Positions 41,377 to 49,560 of a DNA stretch of 64,000 nt are shown in pieces. Origin of the DNA: Paenibacillus fonticola DSM 21315 (GTDB taxonomy: Bacteria; Bacillota; Bacilli; Paenibacillales; Paenibacillaceae); NCBI RefSeq assembly GCF_000381905.1, contig NZ_KB907260.1, forward strand, positions 1 to 64,000, written 5' to 3'. Under the pieces are notes generated by a model. It made no database searches and was not told the DNA's origin. It saw only the letters and a program-made list of their open reading frames with translations. Numbering within the stretch: the stretch's first letter is position 1; each line of letters opens with the position of its first letter. Made by a program: the position numbers and the translations under genes.

Positions 41377-42604
41377 CTGTAACCACTCCTTTAGCTTTAA
41401 TAAGTCGGTTCGCCACTCTCCGCTCCCCTTCGGAATCAACCAGTTCCACCCGTTCGTCATCCAATGTAAACAACGTCAAGTTGGCGCCATCCCCCACCTG
41501 AATCCTGCCCAGCTCCGGTTTGCCCAGCCAGTCAGCCGCATGAAGGGTTACCGCATCAATCGTCTCTTCTAGTGTATAACCCAAACTGAGAAACTTGGTC
41601 AGTACATTGGCCATACTGTAAACCGGACCATTCAGCCGATTGCCCCGGTAAATGTCGGTGCTGATCGTATTCAGCCCAACCCCCTGCCGCTTGGCCGCTT
41701 CGGCTACCTTAAAGGAGAAGCTGGCCGTTCCATGGCCAACATCTAAATGAACGCCCCTCGCTATCGCGTCGGTTAACACTTGCAGCGGATAACCTTTCTC
41801 ATCAAATAAATTGTTCTTCTTTCCGTTGAGATAATGCGTAATGATATCTTTTCGCTGCAAAAGAGGAATTACCTCTCGAATATCCGGTGGTCCCGAACCG
41901 ATATGTACCATAAGCGGCAGTCCCGTGTCCCCGGATAGCTCCCGGGCGATGCGAAGCGGCTCCAAGCCGTTGCCACCGACCACGCTCCTGCTGATCCGCG
42001 CTTTCAGTCCGACGATGAAATCTTCATATGCCGTTATCGACTGCTTGACCCGCTCCTTGTCGAGCCACTCCAGCCGGGACAGCTCGTCAATTGTTAGCAG
42101 CCCGATCCGTGAAATGTTCAAAAAAGCGTACACCCTCGTCTTAGCCCGCTTGCTGTCAGCGATGAGATCGGCAATCCGGTCCGCGCCACAGCTCCCGGCA
42201 TCGACTATCGTTGTCACTCCCTGCTTTACACCGATCTCATCGATTTCATCCCCGTAGGGGTCAAACTCGGGAAAAGCGTGCACATGCATATCAATCCAGC
42301 CGCTCGACACGTAGGCGCCTGTGACGTTGGCCAGCGGCTGGCCGATTCCTTTTCCAGCATCGGTAATTTCGGCGATTATGCCATTCTCGATAACGATGTC
42401 GATTTTCTCACCGCTCACCCTTCTTACCTCGCAAAGCACGAATCTATCACTAGAAGCTTCTGCTTTATCGCTGGTTGCTTCTGTTCTACCGTTAGAAGTT
42501 TCTACTCTATTACTTGTGACTTCAGCTCTAATTGAGATTTCCGCTCTATCACCTGAAGCTCCCGCTTTACCATTAGAAGATGTCTTATCGCTCAATAATA
42601 TCAC
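41342..42604 (-). CDS. amidohydrolase/deacetylase with repeat-built N-terminus
   Basis: 420 residues from GTG at 42602-42604, or 417 from TTG at 42593-42595, which has a better SD (GGGTG). The catalytic part begins near residue 53 and shows metal-binding DMHVHAFPEFDPYG, GVTTIVDAGSCGADRI, MVHIGSGPPDI, HLDVGHGTASFSF and the Asp in TISTDIYRG: a binuclear metal amidohydrolase of the kind often encoded with dgaE/dgaF. It may deacylate an N-acyl amino-sugar acid. The first ~50 residues are seven imperfect heptapeptides of the form S-N-G-R-T-E-A, encoded by 18-21-nt repeats, which ordinary family members lack. First gene of the operon. Confidence 0.85.
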   Translation of the reverse strand: MILLSDKTSSNGKAGASGDRAEISIRAEVTSNRVETSNGRTEATSDKAEASSDRFVLCEVRRVSGEKIDIVIENGIIAEITDAGKGIGQPLANVTGAYVSSGWIDMHVHAFPEFDPYGDEIDEIGVKQGVTTIVDAGSCGADRIADLIADSKRAKTRVYAFLNISRIGLLTIDELSRLEWLDKERVKQSITAYEDFIVGLKARISRSVVGGNGLEPLRIARELSGDTGLPLMVHIGSGPPDIREVIPLLQRKDIITHYLNGKKNNLFDEKGYPLQVLTDAIARGVHLDVGHGTASFSFKVAEAAKRQGVGLNTISTDIYRGNRLNGPVYSMANVLTKFLSLGYTLEETIDAVTLHAADWLGKPELGRIQVGDGANLTLFTLDDERVELVDSEGERRVANRLIKAKGVVTGGEYIACEVRP

Positions 42605-42617
42605 CCGCTTTCACTAC

Positions 42618-42680
42618 AAACATTATAATGTTTAAAATAGCATGCTTATACGGAATTGTAAATATAACGTTATAATGTTT
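42618..42680 (-). promoter_or_regulatory. operon promoter flanked by two GntR-type dyads
   Basis: Promoter on the minus strand: TTTACA (42657-42662), 17-bp spacer, TATTTT (42634-42639). A perfect 16-bp dyad AAACATTATAATGTTT (42618-42633) begins right after the -10, and a near copy, AACGTTATAATGTTT (42666-42680), sits just upstream of the -35. Dyad centres are 47 bp apart. The arrangement is ideal for repression by the operon's own GntR protein. The remaining 42681-42905 DNA shows no gene. Confidence 0.75.
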
Positions 42681-42905
42681 ATTTGCGACTTCCAAAACTC
42701 TAAAGAAATATCCTAATCAATTACGAGAATATTCAATAAATAATGACAAGCAGTCCAGCTTCCCCTATCCATAACTTACCTTCCCCTTTTTCCTTTGATG
42801 CATGTTAGAATGAGTTTGCGCAAAATTACAAAATTGTAACCATTGTCGGATTCAGTCTATCGTGTTTTCAAAGAACTAATAGAATGATACGGAGGGAATA
42901 AAGTT

Positions 42906-43736
42906 ATGAAAAATAAACATTTTAAAACATTGGTAACTACAAGCATGGCCACAGCCGTACTCGCAGCAGGACTAGTTCTGCCCCAAGGAGCAAAAGCAGA
43001 AGCCGCTTCAACTCCTAGCGTGGATTGCAATCAACAACAATTCCAACAAATTCAACAAATCTTGTCAAAATGGAATTGGAATGGCTCTTTGGATGATCTA
43101 AAATGGATTATTCCTAATTTGCCGGCAATAGGAACAGAGCAGCCACAGAAGGACACACCTGCTGTACCAACTGTGCCTAGCGAGAAGCCGACTACACCAA
43201 CTGCTCCTAGCCAAAAACCGACTGCACCAAGCACAAAACCGACGACTCCTAGCCAGAAGCCTTCAACTGGTTCTGATGCTAACACCGGCAATGGAACGAC
43301 AACTAAACCTACGACACCAACGGCGCCTAGCAAGGACAACAATGCTAACGCCGGTCAATCGGACGCCGCTTCTTTTGCTTCACAAGTCGTTGATCTGGTC
43401 AACCAGGAACGCGCCAAAGCAGGCCTAAAACCGCTGACGACGCAAGACGATTTGACGAAAGTTGCGGCCGCTAAAGCTGCCGACATGCGCGAAAACGGAT
43501 ATTTTGATCACCAGTCGCCAACGTATGGTTCTCCGTTCGATATGATGAAGCAATTTGGAGTTTCCTACAGTTATGCCGGTGAAAATATCGCCAAAGGCCA
43601 ACGCACGCCTGCCGAAGTCATGAACGCTTGGATGAACAGTGAAGGCCACCGTCAAAATATTATGAGCCCTAACTTTACTAACATCGGCGTAGCTTATGAC
43701 AACGGCTACTGGGTTCAAGAATTCATCGGAAAATAA
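42906..43736 (+). CDS. secreted CAP/SCP-domain protein (YkwD-like)
   Basis: 276 residues. Signal peptide (MATAVLAAGLVLPQGAKAEA), a Gln-rich segment (QQQFQQIQQIL), a Pro/Thr/Ser/Lys linker of about 80 residues (repeats such as KPTTPTAPSQKP), and a C-terminal CAP domain: VVDLVNQERAKAGLKPLTTQ, AADMRENGYFDHQSPTYGSP, YAGENIAKGQRTPAEVMNAW, MNSEGHRQNIMSPNFTNIGV. The two His (FDH and GHR) and Glu are the conserved CAP cleft residues. This is the common YkwD family of spore-formers, function unclear, sometimes linked to spores or germination. SD GGAGGG; monocistronic. Confidence 0.93.
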   Translation: MKNKHFKTLVTTSMATAVLAAGLVLPQGAKAEAASTPSVDCNQQQFQQIQQILSKWNWNGSLDDLKWIIPNLPAIGTEQPQKDTPAVPTVPSEKPTTPTAPSQKPTAPSTKPTTPSQKPSTGSDANTGNGTTTKPTTPTAPSKDNNANAGQSDAASFASQVVDLVNQERAKAGLKPLTTQDDLTKVAAAKAADMRENGYFDHQSPTYGSPFDMMKQFGVSYSYAGENIAKGQRTPAEVMNAWMNSEGHRQNIMSPNFTNIGVAYDNGYWVQEFIGK

Positions 43737-43762
43737 GCGAAATTTACCTGTAATCATAACTA

Positions 43763-43810
43763 AACCTTGATGCCAAACTAAAGATACATTAGGCATCAAG
43801 GTTTTTTCTT
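43763..43810 (+). terminator. terminator of the CAP-domain gene
   Basis: AACCTTGATGCC and GGCATCAAGGTT form a perfect 12-bp stem with a 17-nt loop, followed by TTTTCTTG. Confidence 0.95.
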
Positions 43811-43918
43811 GTTATCAACACTGTGAATCTTCTTTGAACAACGAGGCGCTTATGTAGAGATGAATCCGATTTTAGTATAGAATCAGGTTACTTTTATAAT
43901 GTATAAGTGAGGATCTTC

Positions 43919-45016
43919 ATGCTAATTAAGAATGATTTATATCAAGAAGCGAAGGCTTTTATTGAATTATGCTGCCAGGAGCTGGGCAGGACAGATGAGG
44001 AATGCGAGCAGCGTCTGGCCGATATTCAACTAGAAATTGATTCATACGGTACATATACGCACACTTACGAGGAATTGAGCTTCGGTGCGAAACTAGCTTG
44101 GCGCAACAGCAACCGCTGCATCGGACGATTGTTCTGGAAAACGCTTGAAGTGTTCGATGCCAGAGCAGCCAAAACGGAAGAGGAAGTGGCCGCTGCAATA
44201 TTCCGGCATATCCAATATGGCACGAATCAGGGTAAAGTCCGTCCCGCTATTACCGTATTCAAAGAGGAGCGGAACGGCTCGCACATTCGGATCTGGAACC
44301 ATCAATTAATCCGCTATGCAGGGTACGAACGAAATAACCAAGTTATCGGCGATCCTGCTTCGCTCGCCTTCACGAGAGCTTGCCTTCGTTTGGGCTGGAA
44401 AGGGAATGAAGGGCGATTCGACATCCTTCCATTGGTTATCCAAGTCGATGATCGTCCTCCACAATGGTTCGAAATTCCAAAGCAGGATGTCCTTGAAGTT
44501 CCGCTTAGCCATCCCAGCCTAGAGTTTGAGAAGCTTGGCGTCCAATGGTACGGAGTTCCATTTGTCTCGGACATGGTGCTTGAAATTGGCGGAATAAGGT
44601 ACACGGCCGCTCCCTTTAACGGCTGGTATATGGAAACGGAAATTGGCGCCCGCAATTTGGCTGACGAGAGACGATACAATCTGCTGCCCCAAGTCGCATC
44701 GCTTATGAAGCTCGACCAAAGCTCCAATGCCACGTTGTGGAAAGACAAGGCGCTTGTTGAATTGAACGTTTCTGTGCTTCATTCCTTTAAATTGGCTGGC
44801 GTCAGCATCGTGGATCATCATACAGCCGCAGACCAATTCAAATTGTACGAAACTATGGAGAATAAGCATAACCGATCTATAACGGGAGACTGGACATGGC
44901 TAATCCCTCCAGTTTCCCCTGCAACTACGGAAATTTTCCATTCAAAATATGACAATACGGTCGTCAAACCGAACTTTTTTTATCAGGATAGCCCATTTGC
45001 GGAATTGCTGAACTGA
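43919..45016 (+). CDS. nos: bacterial nitric oxide synthase oxygenase
   Basis: 365 residues, the usual size of stand-alone bNOS. The heme-thiolate Cys67 lies in [15 protein letters not shown]; substrate and heme pocket segments follow in [44 protein letters not shown] (the Glu that binds L-arginine guanidinium) and DHHTAADQF with [20 protein letters not shown] for the pterin site. bNOS oxidises L-arginine to citrulline and NO using electrons from generic reductases. No reductase or partner gene is adjacent. ATG at 43919 is favoured by GAGG six bases upstream, with TATAAT at 43894-43899 as a likely -10; a GTG four codons earlier is inside the leader. Confidence 0.96.
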   Translation: MLIKNDLYQEAKAFIELCCQELGRTDEECEQRLADIQLEIDSYGTYTHTYEELSFGAKLAWRNSNRCIGRLFWKTLEVFDARAAKTEEEVAAAIFRHIQYGTNQGKVRPAITVFKEERNGSHIRIWNHQLIRYAGYERNNQVIGDPASLAFTRACLRLGWKGNEGRFDILPLVIQVDDRPPQWFEIPKQDVLEVPLSHPSLEFEKLGVQWYGVPFVSDMVLEIGGIRYTAAPFNGWYMETEIGARNLADERRYNLLPQVASLMKLDQSSNATLWKDKALVELNVSVLHSFKLAGVSIVDHHTAADQFKLYETMENKHNRSITGDWTWLIPPVSPATTEIFHSKYDNTVVKPNFFYQDSPFAELLN

Positions 45017-45029
45017 AGATGTATTTAGC

Positions 45030-45078
45030 AGAAAGGCATTCAAATCCCTTGTATATCAAGAGGTCTGAATGCCTTTCT
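45030..45078 (+). terminator. bidirectional terminator-like stem-loop after nos
   Basis: AGAAAGGCATTCA and TGAATGCCTTTCT form a perfect 13-bp stem with a 23-nt loop between the convergent nos and yfcE-like genes. The only T tracts are inside the stem. Confidence 0.75.
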
Positions 45079-45096
45079 CGCGAATCGGCCAGCGAA

Positions 45097-45642
45097 TTAT
45101 TTGAATAAAATCCGCTTAACCACTCCGCCTTCAAAATCTTTTACGCAAAACTCGCCGTTTTCCAAAATCCCGTACGAATTCGGATAGTTGTCTTTAGGCA
45201 GCGAAATGGATCCCGGGTTCAGTACATAAATGCCATCCTTGCGATCGGCAACTGGAATATGGGTATGCCCCTGGATAAAAACATCGTTGTCCGCTAAAGG
45301 AGGCAGCTGTTCTATATTGAAGCCATGCCCGTGTGTAACGTAAATACGCCGTCCTTCATGGAATAGCATCGCGTAATCCGCCATCATCGGGAACTCAAGC
45401 AGCATTTGGTCCACCTCAGCATCGCAGTTGCCGCGCACAGCAATAATATGATGTTTATGCTGATTGAGAATTCGGGCAACACCCTGCGGATCATAGCCTT
45501 CCGGTAACGGATTGCGAGGTCCGTGATAAAGAAAATCCCCAAGTATGACGATCTGTTCCGCCTTCTCCTCCCGGACCTTGTCCATTGCCTTTTCCAGCCA
45601 ATATCCGGAGCCGTGAATATCGGAAATAAACATTAGTTTCAT
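45097..45642 (-). CDS. yfcE: YfcE-like metallophosphodiesterase
   Basis: 181 residues. Calcineurin-like metal-binding motifs in order: FISDIHGSGYWLEKAM (D-x-H), VILGDFLYHGPRN (G-D), AVRGNCDAEVD (G-N-C-D), VTHGHGFNIEQ and IQGHTHIPV (G-H-x-H). Length and GNCD motif agree with YfcE, a Mn-dependent phosphodiesterase active on model substrates; the natural substrate is not known. AAAGGAGAGG precedes the ATG. 28 nt separate it from the upstream ABM-domain gene, so they may share a transcript. Confidence 0.93.
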   Translation of the reverse strand: MKLMFISDIHGSGYWLEKAMDKVREEKAEQIVILGDFLYHGPRNPLPEGYDPQGVARILNQHKHHIIAVRGNCDAEVDQMLLEFPMMADYAMLFHEGRRIYVTHGHGFNIEQLPPLADNDVFIQGHTHIPVADRKDGIYVLNPGSISLPKDNYPNSYGILENGEFCVKDFEGGVVKRILFK

Positions 45643-45670
45643 GAATAACCTCTCCTTTGCAGTAGTCGGA

Positions 45671-45997
45671 CTATTCTTGCTTCAAGCCTTCCTTCACGGC
45701 CTTTACCTCATACATATTAACGGTCGTACTAATGATATAGTCCGGTGCCGGTTTGCCTCTATTCTGCCGATGCCCTTGAATATGAACATCGCTCTTCTCC
45801 CAATTTTTCCAATCCTCTACCGATCTCCAGCGGATCATGACGACGACCTCTTCGTGTTCCTGTTTTTTCCGGTTAACCATGACGGTTTTGTCAATAAGCC
45901 CCTCCATCGAATCCATCGGACTATCTTTAGTAAAACGTTCAATGACGAGATCCACCTTATCTTTTTGCACGACAATCGTTCTTGTTTGAATTAACAT
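45671..45997 (-). CDS. ABM-domain monooxygenase-like protein (HmoA/IsdG type)
   Basis: 108 residues. A single antibiotic-biosynthesis-monooxygenase fold: IVVQKDKVDLVIERFTKDSP, KKQEHEEVVVMIRWRSVEDW, KNWEKSDVHIQGHRQNRGKP. The E-V-V-V-M-I-R-W-R-S-x-x-D-W-x-x-W-x-x-S-x-x-H pattern, with a His that could ligate heme, matches HmoA/HmoB/IsdG-type heme-degrading enzymes of Bacillales. Start ATG with GAGGAGG. Lies behind the dead ABC transporter gene but has its own SD and a short gap. Heme degradation is suggested, not shown. Confidence 0.8.
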   Translation of the reverse strand: MLIQTRTIVVQKDKVDLVIERFTKDSPMDSMEGLIDKTVMVNRKKQEHEEVVVMIRWRSVEDWKNWEKSDVHIQGHRQNRGKPAPDYIISTTVNMYEVKAVKEGLKQE

Positions 45998-46015
45998 GAG
46001 ATTTCCTCCTCTTAT

Positions 46016-46845
46016 TTATCCTATTTTAAAAATTTTCTGGCCTTGCGAATGACGATACAACTCTTCATAGTAACTCCGCACTGAGAGCAGTTCCGCATGC
46101 GTCCCTTCCTCAACGATCGTGCCGTGACGCATGACGAGAATCCGGTCGGCTTGCACGATGGTCGACAAGCGATGCGCGATGACCAGCGTCGTTCTCCCTT
46201 CGGATACGACTTGCAGCGCCTGCTGGATAAGCAGTTCTATCTGGGAATCCAGGTTGGCGGTCGCTTCGCCCAGAATCAAAATTTGCGGACGGAAAGCGAT
46301 ATTCTCGCGAATCGTCGTGCTGAAGAGGAATCCGTCCTGCGGAACGTAAGCGATCTGCTTGCGCAGGCTCCCCAGCGTCAGCTGACGGATATCCATTCCG
46401 CCAACCTGTATCGTCCCCGCAGGCGAGTCATACGTACCCAGCAGCAGCTTGACGATCGTCGTCTTGCCGCTGCCCGTCCGTCGAACGATACCCGGCGTCA
46501 TGCCCGGCTCGATGACCAGATCGATCCCCCTGATCAGCCTGGAGAAATGCAGAAAAAGTCTGCGGCGGGTGACAAAATCGAACCAGCGGCCGATATACAT
46601 GATGAGATATTGTCCGTAACCGCCGATAAGCGCGTGCCCCACACGATCGCGAGCAGCAATAGTCTGTAGCGCCCGACATCGTGCGCCCCCTGCGTACCAG
46701 CCTGAAGCCGGTCCGTAAAGTCACCCATGACCTTGGGGGAAATAAGCGAAAACGATACTGGCAACCGCATGCAGCGTAAAAGTTGCGAGATAAATGCGCC
46801 ATGATTGTTTAAAAAACGGCTTTAATACGCTGTTAGAATTCAAAG
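46016..46845 (-). pseudogene. decayed ABC exporter (membrane-ATPase fusion)
   Basis: Pieces of a multidrug-type ABC half-transporter are spread over several minus-strand frames. These are SVLKPFFKQSWRIYLATFTL near 46820 (start probably TTG), PKVMGDFTDRLQAGTQGAHD in a second frame, then YGQYLIMYIGRWFDFVTRR joined directly to IRGIDLVIEPGMTPGIVRRT. Most of the membrane domain is deleted. In the ATPase part Walker A GSGKTT is kept, but the segment from IRENIAF to the Walker B is shortened so that the LSGGQ signature is absent, and Walker B reads LILGEATANLD with Gly for Asp. The gene is non-functional. It follows the padR gene by 40 nt. Confidence 0.88.
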
Positions 46846-46884
46846 TCGATCACGTCCTCTGCGTTGAGAGCCAGCTGCTCTTCC

Positions 46885-47535
46885 TTAGTTTGTTGAGTCT
46901 GGAATCGAAGCCAAGTTTTCCGACAAACTGACCCTCAGTGTGGACATGATCTCTTGAAACTCCTGGGCTTGCCTGGAGCCGGGATTTACCTTTGCCGTCT
47001 CTGACGCTCTAGCCATCAAATGAACAACCTCGGACCAATCCTTCATCAGATCGCGCAATAAATGCTTGCCATGCCCGCCGCCATGGGGACGGTGGCGTCC
47101 ACGGTGCTCCCACGGATAACCCTGCCGTTCTGTCTCTTCTCCTCTTTGTTTACGAAGATAATCCACTCCCTCCTCCGTGATATGGTACAGCTTCTTGCCG
47201 TCCTTCTCGGTCGAGCCTATAAGCCGCATATCTTCAAGCCACTGCAAATTCGGATACACCGAGCCAGGGCTTGGTGAATACAGGCCGCCTGTTTTCTCTT
47301 CCATCGTCTTAATCAGTTGATATCCGTGCATCGGTTCCGCGACCAGCAACTCAAGGAGAGCAAATTTAAACTTCCCCCGCTCAAAAAAACGCTTGCCTTC
47401 TCCACGCCCGCCAAAGCCCCCTCTTCCGCCTCCGTGGCGATGCCTTACAAATATATCTCGGTAAACCTCTTCTTTCGAATGTCGGTCACGCTCGGGCTGA
47501 CTCGCCCGCCAAACACCGTAATTGTGAAATCTCAT
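46885..47535 (-). CDS. PadR-family transcriptional regulator
   Basis: 216 residues from the ATG at 47533-47535 (AGGGGTGA seven bases upstream). An unusual N-terminal region of about 50 residues is rich in Arg, His and Gly (FVRHRHGGGRGGFGGRGEGK). The PadR winged helix follows: GKFKFALLELLVAEPMHGYQ, LIKTMEEKTGGLYSPSPGSV, YPNLQWLEDMRLIGSTEKDG. The C-terminal dimerisation part again contains a His/Gly/Arg stretch (HRGRHRPHGGGHGKH). PadR proteins repress efflux genes and often themselves. Its natural target, the ABC exporter behind it, is now a pseudogene. Operator dyads overlap its promoter. Confidence 0.92.
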   Translation of the reverse strand: MRFHNYGVWRASQPERDRHSKEEVYRDIFVRHRHGGGRGGFGGRGEGKRFFERGKFKFALLELLVAEPMHGYQLIKTMEEKTGGLYSPSPGSVYPNLQWLEDMRLIGSTEKDGKKLYHITEEGVDYLRKQRGEETERQGYPWEHRGRHRPHGGGHGKHLLRDLMKDWSEVVHLMARASETAKVNPGSRQAQEFQEIMSTLRVSLSENLASIPDSTN

Positions 47536-47550
47536 TCTACGTTCACCCCT

Positions 47551-47596
47551 CAATACGATATATCGTTATATTATAGCGATATATCGTATTGGTCAA
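47551..47596 (-). promoter_or_regulatory. padR promoter embedded in a 41-bp operator
   Basis: CAATACGATATATCG (47551-47565) and CGATATATCGTATTG (47577-47591) are perfect 15-bp arms around an 11-bp AT-rich centre. Each arm contains the 12-bp self-dyad (A/G)CGATATATCGT; the two dyad centres are 21 bp apart, two helical turns. TTGACC (47591-47596) and TAATAT (47568-47573), 17 bp apart on the minus strand, form a promoter inside it, and the SD of padR touches its end. This is a strong autoregulatory operator candidate. Confidence 0.85.
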
Positions 47597-47630
47597 TAGT
47601 TTCTCAAATAGTAATGGCATGTTCTGTAAA

Positions 47631-47670
47631 TAAAAAAACCGGAAGCTTTGGTAATCCAAAGCCTCCGGTT
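47631..47670 (-). terminator. terminator of the merR-MFS transcript
   Basis: AACCGGAGGCTTTGG and CCAAAGCTTCCGGTT (one mismatch) form a 15-bp stem with a 4-nt loop, followed by TTTTTATTT on the minus strand. It lies about 120 nt after the MFS stop; the intervening DNA has short GGTACGACGGTAC repeats only. Confidence 0.92.
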
Positions 47671-47790
47671 GGCTGGTCCCGGCGCATGCAGCGCCGCAGC
47701 AGTACGGCTGGTAGATGATACGACGGTACGGCGGTACAAAGACACCATGGTACGACGGTACGATCGACTAGACTGTACTGCGAAGCTGCG

Positions 47791-48972
47791 TTAACTCGTT
47801 TCAGACGGAAGGGCAGCGTCGTTGTGCGGGCGCAGCGTTCTATTTTTTAACAAATGTTTTACGAGGAAAAGGAACAACAGCAGGGAAAGCACAACCGAAG
47901 CGGCACTGATCATGAACAATACCTGGTAGCTGGTATGCTGGGAGACCCAGCCCAGCACGATTGCGCCCAGACCGATGCCAAGATCGGTAGCGGTCAACAA
48001 TGACGCATTGGCTACCCCTCTCCGTTCAGGATGGGCCAGACGAATCGTTGCCGCCTGCAGCGTCGGCTGTGCAGAGCCAAAACCGATACCGTACAGAACA
48101 GCGGAGGCAAGCATGCCGAATAGTCCGGTCGAGAAGCTGAGGACCAGCAGTGCCAGTATCGTAATGACGAGAGACGGGATAATAACAAAGGCCTCACCAT
48201 GACGGTCCGATAGTTTTCCCGCGATGGGACGAAATAAAAACAGTGTTGCAGCATATACCAGAAAGAATGTACCAGAGTTAACATTGACCGAGCTGGCAAG
48301 CAGCGGTACAAAGGTCGTGATGCCCCCGTAAGCAATCGTCAGAAAAAAGACGGCTGTCGTGACAGGCAAGACCGATCTTTCGAAGAGCTCGATCCTTGCG
48401 GTTCTCTTTTGCGGCTTGAACGGGATTTTGGCGCCAAACGTAAGGAGCAGCGCTGCGATGGAGAGACCTGCGGCGGATAGAAACATAGCACTGTACGAGA
48501 GATGTTGTATAACCCAGATTCCGAAAATTGGACCGACCGCCATAGCCAAAGTCGTAGCCGTTCCAAACCACCCCATGCCTTCCCCTCGGCGGGTAGAGGG
48601 AATCATATCCGTAGCTGCCGTAAATAGGGCCGTCGTAGATACGGCCCAACTCATTCCGTGCACGATTCGAATCCATACTAAAACGGCAATACCGCCAATC
48701 CAGTCGTACATATACATCGCTAAGGCGAAAAGAATTAGCCCCCAAACGATAAAAGGACGCCTGCCGAACCGGTCCAGCAGCACGCCGACGATCGGACGGA
48801 AAATGACGGCAGACAACATAAATGCCCCCGTCACCAAACCAACCTGTGCCTCATCGCCGCCTAGTTCTTTGATGAACAGCGGCAGCGTTGGAAGCAGCAA
48901 ATAAAATCCAGTGAACAGAAGCAGCGTTCCTACCGTCATAAAAATAAACGATTTTGTCCAAAGACGCTCCAC
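47791..48972 (-). CDS. MFS drug-efflux-type transporter
   Basis: 393 residues, GTG start with AGGGAGGG seven bases upstream. Twelve hydrophobic segments. Loop 2-3 carries the MFS motif A variant RPIVGVLLDRFGRRPFIVWG, and motif C-like GPIFGIWVIQ lies in segment 5, as in drug:proton antiporters. The second half repeats motif A as RPIAGKLSDRHGE. It is 24 nt behind the merR gene and therefore likely to be controlled by it; substrate unknown. Confidence 0.9.
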   Translation of the reverse strand: MERLWTKSFIFMTVGTLLLFTGFYLLLPTLPLFIKELGGDEAQVGLVTGAFMLSAVIFRPIVGVLLDRFGRRPFIVWGLILFALAMYMYDWIGGIAVLVWIRIVHGMSWAVSTTALFTAATDMIPSTRRGEGMGWFGTATTLAMAVGPIFGIWVIQHLSYSAMFLSAAGLSIAALLLTFGAKIPFKPQKRTARIELFERSVLPVTTAVFFLTIAYGGITTFVPLLASSVNVNSGTFFLVYAATLFLFRPIAGKLSDRHGEAFVIIPSLVITILALLVLSFSTGLFGMLASAVLYGIGFGSAQPTLQAATIRLAHPERRGVANASLLTATDLGIGLGAIVLGWVSQHTSYQVLFMISAASVVLSLLLFLFLVKHLLKNRTLRPHNDAALPSETS

Positions 48973-48996
48973 GCTTCATCCCTCCCTAGTAAGAAG

Positions 48997-49383
48997 CTAT
49001 TCTGCCGGTATTCTCAGCATTCTTTCTTTTTCAAATATGGTCTCCTCATATCTTGTTATTTTTATATCGAGACGGTCCAGCGTCTTCTTCATCTCATCCA
49101 TTCTGGTTTGAAGCTGATTGCGCTGTTCGGCCAAAAGTTTTTTTCTTGCGTCAATCGTTTCATCGCCCTGCTGGAATAAGCGTACATATTCCGTCAATGC
49201 TTCAATTGGCAGACCCACGTCCCGCATGCATTTGACAAATTCGACCCATTTGCAGTCTTCTTCCGTGTACTCCCTGATTCCGCTTGGATTGCGGTTTACG
49301 CGGGGAATCAATCCGATGCGCTCGTAATAGCGGAGCGTATCCGGCGATACACCAAACTTTCCGCTCACTTCTGTAATCTTCAT
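48997..49383 (-). CDS. MerR-family regulator (AdhR/NmlR-like)
   Basis: 128 residues. Winged helix MKITEVSGKFGVSPDTLRYY, ERIGLIPRVNRNPSGIREYT, then VKCMRDVGLPIEALTEYVRL and a C-terminal coiled coil (LLAEQRNQLQTRMDEMKKTL). No conserved Cys is present, so unlike NmlR/AdhR thiol sensors it probably does not sense by cysteine. Start ATG 49381-49383 with AGGAGGTG. It heads the merR-MFS operon whose promoter has the 19-bp spacer typical for MerR activation. Confidence 0.92.
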   Translation of the reverse strand: MKITEVSGKFGVSPDTLRYYERIGLIPRVNRNPSGIREYTEEDCKWVEFVKCMRDVGLPIEALTEYVRLFQQGDETIDARKKLLAEQRNQLQTRMDEMKKTLDRLDIKITRYEETIFEKERMLRIPAE

Positions 49384-49407
49384 CCGGTTCACCTCCTGAT
49401 ACCTGAT

Positions 49408-49438
49408 ATTATTGCACCTGGAGCCCACCCCAAGTCAA
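49408..49438 (-). promoter_or_regulatory. MerR-type promoter with 19-bp spacer
   Basis: On the minus strand TTGACT (49433-49438) and AATAAT (49408-49413) are separated by 19 bp, and the spacer begins TGGGGTGGGCTCCA, a near-dyad of the GGAGT..ACTCC type recognised by MerR-family activators. It is 25 nt before the merR start codon. Confidence 0.75.
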
Positions 49439-49560
49439 GCGAAGATAAAAAGGATCCTCAAAAGATCGTTAAAATTCAGCGAATCTACCCAGCTCTTTGG
49501 ACCAATCTTTATATCGTATTTTGGAATAGATTAATTGTAAGAAATGAGAGGGGTGATATT

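Noticed and set aside
46428-46802. Two overlapping minus-strand frames (46428-46802, 46534-46770)
   Set aside because: They only partly carry pieces of the decayed ABC exporter in shifted frames and have no SD.
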